This document shows positions 60,066 through 64,000 of a DNA stretch of 64,000 nucleotides, piece by piece. The notes below the pieces were generated by a model. That model saw only the letters and a program-made list of their open reading frames with translations, made no database searches and had not been told where the DNA came from. Within the stretch, counting starts at the first letter, position 1; each line of letters opens with the position of its first letter. The stretch is taken from assembly GCF_034424805.1 (NCBI RefSeq), contig NZ_JAXOUF010000001.1, positions 620,001 to 684,000 of the forward strand, in the 5' to 3' direction. The translations under genes and the position numbers were made by a program. The stretch is from Labrys sedimenti (lineage in GTDB: Bacteria; Pseudomonadota; Alphaproteobacteria; Rhizobiales; Labraceae).

Positions 60066-60194
60066 TCTATCCCCTCCAAGGGCCACGGAAGGCTAGGCCT
60101 GCCTCTGGGTCGAGTCCAGCAGTTTGTTCTCCTTGCGTTCCGGTTCGGAAGATTCCATTCTATCGCCGCAGCCGGCCAGCTATGGAGCAAGGCG

Positions 60195-60935
60195 ATGTGC
60201 GGACGGGTTCAACAAACCGGGCCTGATCTACCCGGCGTTAACTCGGAAATGGGCGCAACTGAAGAGACGGTAGCGGCTGCCTGGAGGGCGCACCACAACG
60301 GATCGCCGCGGCAGTTCCTGTGGGTGATACGATGCCAGCCAGGTCTGAACCGTTACGTCCATGATCTTCTGCAATGGGGCCTGCTGCCTTCCTGGGTGAA
60401 GGATCCAAGTGACTGGCCCTATCCCATCAACGCGCGCGGGGAGGATCTTACCGCCAAGCCGAGCTTTCGGGGCGCTTACAAAAGCCGGCGCTGCCTTATT
60501 CCGGTCGATGCATTCTTTGAATGGATGAAAATTCTTGAGGACGGCAATCCGATCAAAAAGGGGGCAAAGAAACAGCCCTACGCCATCGCCATGAAGGACC
60601 GCTCAAAATTCGCACTTGGCGGCCTATGGGAAAGCTGGACCGACAAAGGTACCCAGGAGACAAGGCGCACCTTCACCATCGTCACCTGCGAGCCTAACAG
60701 CCTAGTCGCGCAGATCCACGACCGTATGCCGCTCATCCTTCATCGGAAGGACTATGACCGTTGGCTCGCCAATATCGAGCCTGACCCGCGCGCCCTGATC
60801 GTGCCTTTCCCTGCCGAGTTGATGGACATGTGGCCGATCTCAACCAAGGTGAATAGCCCGGCCTACAATTCCCCCGACGTTGTCGATCCGATTGACACGC
60901 CACCAGCAGCGCCAGGCCAATCTGACCTTTTGTAA
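60195..60935 (+). CDS. SOS response-associated peptidase (SRAP/HMCES, YedK-like)
   Basis: This 246-residue protein starts MCGRVQQ; Cys2 becomes N-terminal and can bind covalently to abasic sites in single-stranded DNA. Other active-site elements are Asn in INARGEDLTAKPSFR, Glu in PVDAFFEW and His in IHDRMPLIL. The 5' end is fixed by this motif although the frame is open upstream. Phages often carry such genes, perhaps to protect their DNA during replication. It is divergent from the nuclease operon. Confidence 0.9.
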   Translation: MCGRVQQTGPDLPGVNSEMGATEETVAAAWRAHHNGSPRQFLWVIRCQPGLNRYVHDLLQWGLLPSWVKDPSDWPYPINARGEDLTAKPSFRGAYKSRRCLIPVDAFFEWMKILEDGNPIKKGAKKQPYAIAMKDRSKFALGGLWESWTDKGTQETRRTFTIVTCEPNSLVAQIHDRMPLILHRKDYDRWLANIEPDPRALIVPFPAELMDMWPISTKVNSPAYNSPDVVDPIDTPPAAPGQSDLL

Positions 60936-60946
60936 TCGAGGTGAAT

Positions 60947-61227
60947 GTGACTAACCGGCCAGATATTCGCCGCGGCGCCGTGCTGCTGCTGAAACAGATG
61001 CCATGGCCCAATCATCCGGCCACGATCCTCCCTGGCGACCCGCCCGAGCTCGTGCCCGGCGAAGGCCCGGCCTTGGCGCCTTCACCGTCACCGCGACCTT
61101 CACTGCGATCATCGTGCGCGTTGACAACATAAGCTTCCGGCTGGAGCCGGAGGGCGGCGAACTCGGCAACAGGTGGGTCGTAATCTGGGTCCGGACAGAA
61201 ACCGAATCTACACCGTTCCGTCGCTGA
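60947..61227 (+). pseudogene. Possible small gene split between two frames
   Basis: From a GTG at 60947 (GAGG just upstream) one frame reads as protein for about 40 codons (GAVLLLKQMPWPNHPATILP) and then turns into a Pro/Ser/Arg-rich tail ending at 61132. From about 61080 a second frame, open from 61003 to 61227, reads as protein (FTVTATFTAIIVRVDNISFR, RWVVIWVRTETE). A shift of -1 near 61080 would join them into about 93 residues. It may be a frameshifted gene, a sequencing error or a programmed shift. Nothing else is seen in 60936-61247. Confidence 0.35.
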
Positions 61228-61247
61228 GTCCGTGAGAGGTAGAGACA

Positions 61248-61646
61248 ATGGCCGACCCTGCTGAGCAGCTGTTCGATCTGCCGTTTGACGGAGAGATGCC
61301 GATGCCCGCAGCCCTTGCCCGAGCCCCCGCTTATTCCGGCCCGTTCGCCGACGAACTCGCCAAACTGATGCGCGAAAACCCGACGCCGGATCCGCGCCGC
61401 TGGGAGCAGGCGAAGCGCGACGCGATTGAGTTCCTGTCGGACTGGGGCGACCAGGCCGCCGAGCTTGGCTGGACGGCCGCCGAACTGTTCGGGCTGCATC
61501 CCGTGGCCCCACTGACCCGGTACGACGTCATGGGCCTGGTCTGGCTGTTGAACGGCAAGGAGGTCAGCGCGATCGACGAGCGGACCGCGAAAGTGGGGCC
61601 GACGACGATCTATCGCAATATGGGTCCGAATGGACGGGTTGCCTGA
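61248..61646 (+). CDS. Small conserved protein, homologue of the gene at 41728
   Basis: This 132-residue protein has the conserved block DAIEFLSDWGDQAAELGWTA and LFGLHPVAPLTRYDVMGLVW, shared with the chromosomal copy at 41728. It has an N-terminal extension of about 20 residues (FDLPFDGEMPMPAALARAP) not present there. It occurs in the accessory part of the element, after the SRAP gene; function unknown. Confidence 0.75.
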   Translation: MADPAEQLFDLPFDGEMPMPAALARAPAYSGPFADELAKLMRENPTPDPRRWEQAKRDAIEFLSDWGDQAAELGWTAAELFGLHPVAPLTRYDVMGLVWLLNGKEVSAIDERTAKVGPTTIYRNMGPNGRVA

Positions 61647-61666
61647 AGCGAAAGAAGGAGAAGGAT

Positions 61667-62086
61667 TTGGTTCGAGGCCTCAGTCACATGACGTTCATCG
61701 TCCGCAATCTTGATCGTATGCAGGAAATTCTCGAAAAAGTATTCGATGCCCGGAAGATATATGACAGCGGCACGGCAACATTCTCTCTCTCGAAGGAGCG
61801 TTTCTTCCTCATCGGCGAACGCGATGAATCGATATGGGTCGCGACAATGGAAGGCGAGCCGCTTCCGTCACGGACTTACAATCATGTAGCCTTCAAGATT
61901 GCCAACGAAGATTATGAAGACTACTTGCAACGTGTTCTCTCACTTGGCCTTGAGGTCCGGGAAGGTCGTTCGCGAGTGCCGGGAGAAGGGCAGTCAATCT
62001 ATTTCTATAGTGACGACAATCACATGTTTGAACTGCACACAGGGACTCTAGACGAACGTCTGAAACGCTATGCGGAAGGCCGCTAA
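61667..62086 (+). CDS. fosX: FosX-like fosfomycin resistance epoxide hydrolase (VOC family)
   Basis: This 139-residue VOC protein closely follows FosX, which opens the epoxide of fosfomycin with water using Mn. Metal ligands His7 (GLSHMTF), His73 (YNHVAFK) and Glu122 (FELHTGTL) and the general base Glu44 (LSKERFFLI) are all present; the C-terminus GEGQSIYFYSDDNHMFELH and DERLKRY match the family. Compared with FosX there is a four-residue insert near residue 50. It starts with TTG at 61667, after GAAGGAGAAGG. Activity on fosfomycin is likely but environmental FosX relatives can be weak. Confidence 0.85.
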   Translation: MVRGLSHMTFIVRNLDRMQEILEKVFDARKIYDSGTATFSLSKERFFLIGERDESIWVATMEGEPLPSRTYNHVAFKIANEDYEDYLQRVLSLGLEVREGRSRVPGEGQSIYFYSDDNHMFELHTGTLDERLKRYAEGR

Positions 62087-62180
62087 TTGCGTTGGCGTGG
62101 GAATCCTGACTTTTGAAGCGTCGCAAAAGGCAGCGATTCATGCGGTACAAAACTCGGGGATATCGTGACATAGGATTGCT

Positions 62181-62567
62181 ATGGACAAATCATACGCACT
62201 TGCGGTCGTGCGCGCTTATCTTCAAGGCCTTAGGGAAGGCATGCATCAGCAGGGCAATCCTCCGCTTGCCGTTGTTGGCGAGTACCGGCTGGTGGATCCA
62301 GACGGATGGTGCTTCTATTGGAATACCCAGAAAAGCGTCGAAACTGGCCGTGCCGAAGACAGGCTTATAGGTCAAGGACCAACCATCGTTCTCGCAGATG
62401 GTCGATTGTTTGCCGGCGGTTCGGCCGACGCAATGTTCGAGGATCGAGGGGTTCCGCGTGTCTTGAAGCGACACGGCATAGACATTGACCGTGTGGTATG
62501 GGCAGAGGGATCAGAAGCGCCGAATTCCTTTTACTCGACTGTCCAACCCTTGTCGCAAGCTCCCTGA
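62181..62567 (+). CDS. Imm35/YrhB-like immunity-domain protein
   Basis: This 128-residue protein has the pattern of YrhB and Imm35 domains: AVVRAYLQGLREGMHQQGNP at the start, WCFYWNTQKSVETGRAEDRL near residue 45 and IVLADGRLFAGGSADAMFED near residue 70. Imm35-type proteins protect against toxins in polymorphic toxin systems; YrhB of E. coli has been described as a small chaperone. No toxin gene lies beside it, and its neighbour upstream is the FosX-like gene. The stretch 62568-62850 after it holds no gene I can support. Confidence 0.6.
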   Translation: MDKSYALAVVRAYLQGLREGMHQQGNPPLAVVGEYRLVDPDGWCFYWNTQKSVETGRAEDRLIGQGPTIVLADGRLFAGGSADAMFEDRGVPRVLKRHGIDIDRVVWAEGSEAPNSFYSTVQPLSQAP

Positions 62568-62850
62568 TTTTTGAACCGGATCGTCCGGCGTCGAAAGCAC
62601 TTAGATTTCACTGTCACAAAAGTCGGACGCAAAATAGTCACCGATCCCGAAGGAGCGGGGAGTGGTAGATAGCTCAGTATCCAAGAGCAGGTGTGTATGG
62701 CGGACATATATTCCGCCGTCTGTCGTCACTAAGCATCGGTAATCACAAATAATTGTTGAGAGATGCCAGCTCGATCCCATTTTGGGTCCCAATCGCGATT
62801 CACATGTAAGACATGAAATGTTATAACGTTACATATTTGGAGAAATCGCG

Positions 62851-63135
62851 ATGACGGATCAAGAGCCTCGCTCGACGGGCAGCGGGTTGGCACTTTCGAA
62901 GCAGCAGATTGTCTTGGCACTTGCTGATGTTGGGAATCCCGGCAGGGACAACATGGTTCCTACTATCACTGGAAACGTCGATCCGTTGGCGGCTGACGCG
63001 GGCTCCGCTCAGTGGCTCGCCGGGGGGGCAATGGTTCCTGGCGATGCCGTCTTCCAGCTTATCCAAACTGCAACCGGCTGGAGCGCATCCCAGATGGATG
63101 CCTTCATGGAGCTAGCGAGGAGCAAAACGGTATGA
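62851..63135 (+). CDS. Hypothetical protein before the tailspike-like gene
   Basis: This 94-residue soluble protein has no recognised domain. It has alternating small and polar residues in the middle (GNPGRDNMVPTITGNVDPLA) and a helical C-terminus (GWSASQMDAFMELARSKTV). It starts after TTTGGAGAAATCGCG and overlaps the next start (ATGA), so it is coupled to the secreted protein gene. Confidence 0.55.
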   Translation: MTDQEPRSTGSGLALSKQQIVLALADVGNPGRDNMVPTITGNVDPLAADAGSAQWLAGGAMVPGDAVFQLIQTATGWSASQMDAFMELARSKTV

Positions 63136-64000
63136 TCCGCTTCCTTGCGATTATCTTAGCTCTTTTCGCTACGTCCGCTTACGCGCAATATGGCACCCCC
63201 AACCTTCAAATCGATAAATCGGGCTCGACCCGCTGCCTCTATGTCTCCGATCTTAACAATACGACTGGAGCAGATAAGGCGCGTCCCTTCGGCTGCATCG
63301 ACGGCAATGGCGCGTGGAACTATCCGGCCAATCTTCGCAACCTCAAGGATATCGACGAGCTTGCCCTGCGCGGTCGTGGCTTCATTGGTGACGGCGCCAG
63401 CCATCCGCTTTCGGGTATCACCAGCCTGAATGGTCGCAGCACCGTAGGGTGGACACTATCGCAGTGGCAGGCAGTCCTTCCCTCCGCTGCTGCGCTGTCG
63501 GACGAAATCGATTGGGCCGTAGTCCAATCCTTCCTTGATGCCGCCGGCTCGAATGCCATCCGCATCAAGTTCGGCCCTGGCACCGCAGTGTTCAACAAGC
63601 CACTCAAAACCTGCCTGCAGGCTGCGATCCGCCTCGATGGAGCCGGCTGGAACTCCACGATCCTGCAGACCTCTGGCGCAAACAATGGGTGGGAACACTG
63701 CCGAGGTGCGTCAGACCCACTGATGTCAAACCGCATCGAGGCGCATAATCTCGCCTTTAAGCGCCCGTCACCCTATGCCTCGAACTCCAAGGTTGCTGTC
63801 ACCGCCCGCTTTAGGCCGCAGAGCAACGTGCATTTCGATCACGTCCAGATCGATGGCTATGATAACGGCATGGCGCTGGAGAATGCCGCAGGCTCGACGT
63901 TCAATTATGTGATTGCCACTTCGCAAGGGCCCGCGGGCGCCGCACAGCTTGGGACCGGCTTTGACCTTCAGGGCGGGCCCCATACGGATGCGGGTACCGG
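63132..64000 (+). CDS. Secreted beta-helix/tailspike-like protein, 3' end outside window
   Basis: The frame starts with ATG at 63132 and is open for 289 codons to the window edge without a stop. It has a signal peptide (MIRFLAIILALFATSAYAQ). The body has the repeating short-strand pattern of right-handed beta-helix proteins: FNKPLKTCLQAAIRLDGAGW, RIEAHNLAFKRPS and FDHVQIDGYDNGMALENAAG. Pectate-lyase-like phage tailspikes show the same pattern. A signal peptide is unusual for a true tailspike, so it may be a secreted polysaccharide-active protein carried by the element. Confidence 0.7.
   Translation, partial: MIRFLAIILALFATSAYAQYGTPNLQIDKSGSTRCLYVSDLNNTTGADKARPFGCIDGNGAWNYPANLRNLKDIDELALRGRGFIGDGASHPLSGITSLNGRSTVGWTLSQWQAVLPSAAALSDEIDWAVVQSFLDAAGSNAIRIKFGPGTAVFNKPLKTCLQAAIRLDGAGWNSTILQTSGANNGWEHCRGASDPLMSNRIEAHNLAFKRPSPYASNSKVAVTARFRPQSNVHFDHVQIDGYDNGMALENAAGSTFNYVIATSQGPAGAAQLGTGFDLQGGPHTDAGT

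Larger units (their letters stand above)
48509..64000. mobile_element. Integrated phage-derived element (prophage or satellite-like), right end not in window
   Basis: From the integrase to the window edge the genes are small, overlapping and phage-like: integrase, AlpA-like protein, winged-helix protein, DnaB-type helicase, replication protein and terminase small subunit. Then comes an accessory region with lysozyme, metalloprotease, nuclease-like, SRAP, FosX-like and Imm35-like genes and a tailspike-like gene. Base composition drops in 56.9-59.0 kb. No large terminase, portal, capsid or tail-assembly gene is present in the 15.5 kb seen. Confidence 0.85.

Noticed and set aside
62776..62791. 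Inverted TGGGACC-like motif as the right attachment site
   Set aside because: Only a short shared motif, inverted relative to the left one, and phage-like genes continue to the right of it; it does not repeat the tRNA-like core.

Overview
The window reads as a high-GC alphaproteobacterial chromosome, most likely order Hyphomicrobiales (Rhizobiales). The evidence is the strong third-position GC bias, many LysR, SDR and ABC genes, an ehu/eut ectoine cluster of the rhizobial type, and hairpin repeats between convergent genes. I do not assign a genus. No rRNA, intact tRNA or CRISPR array was seen.

Left part (1-24 kb): a small catabolic operon (D-threonine-aldolase-like enzyme, RidA protein, zinc deacylase, N-acyl-D-amino-acid deacylase) converges on a large protein of unknown function. 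Next is a complete tetA/tetR tetracycline-efflux module with two tet operators between the divergent genes. A quinone-detoxification cassette follows (mhqD-like esterase, mhqO-like dioxygenase, LysR, SDR), with a glutathionyl-hydroquinone reductase further on. The rest is small regulators, RidA, phosphatase, LysE and EamA exporters, a gene broken by a single stop codon, and a truncated outer-membrane beta-barrel gene.

Centre (22.8-36.4 kb): an ectoine/5-hydroxyectoine uptake and degradation cluster runs asnC < > enuR-eutB-eutC-doeA(eutD)-doeB(eutE)-ehuB-ehuC-ehuD-ehuA-doeC-doeD. The ABC transporter imports the osmolyte. DoeA opens the ring, DoeB deacetylates the product to diaminobutyrate, and DoeD and DoeC convert that to aspartate. 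EutB and EutC are thought to act on the hydroxylated substrate. The usual eutA gene is not present in the cluster. An arginase-family gene with an unusual active-site substitution follows asnC.

Right-centre (36.4-48.4 kb): cysteine synthase, a methyltransferase, divergent MocR/PdxR and PaiB regulators, a YggS-type PLP protein, a homologue of a gene in the integrated element, an FAD monooxygenase, an SDR/TetR pair and several small exported proteins.

Right end (about 48.5 kb to the window edge): an integrated phage-derived element. It has a tyrosine integrase, an AlpA-like regulator, a winged-helix protein, a DnaB-type helicase, a replication protein and a terminase small subunit, all overlapping end to end. 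No large terminase, portal, capsid or tail gene follows inside the window. Instead there is an AT-rich, oppositely transcribed pair encoding an exported lysozyme and an exported zinc metalloprotease. After it come a nuclease-like gene, an SRAP peptidase, a FosX-like fosfomycin hydrolase, an Imm35/YrhB-like protein and an unfinished secreted tailspike-like gene. It may be a deleted prophage, a satellite-like island, or a prophage whose structural genes lie beyond the edge.
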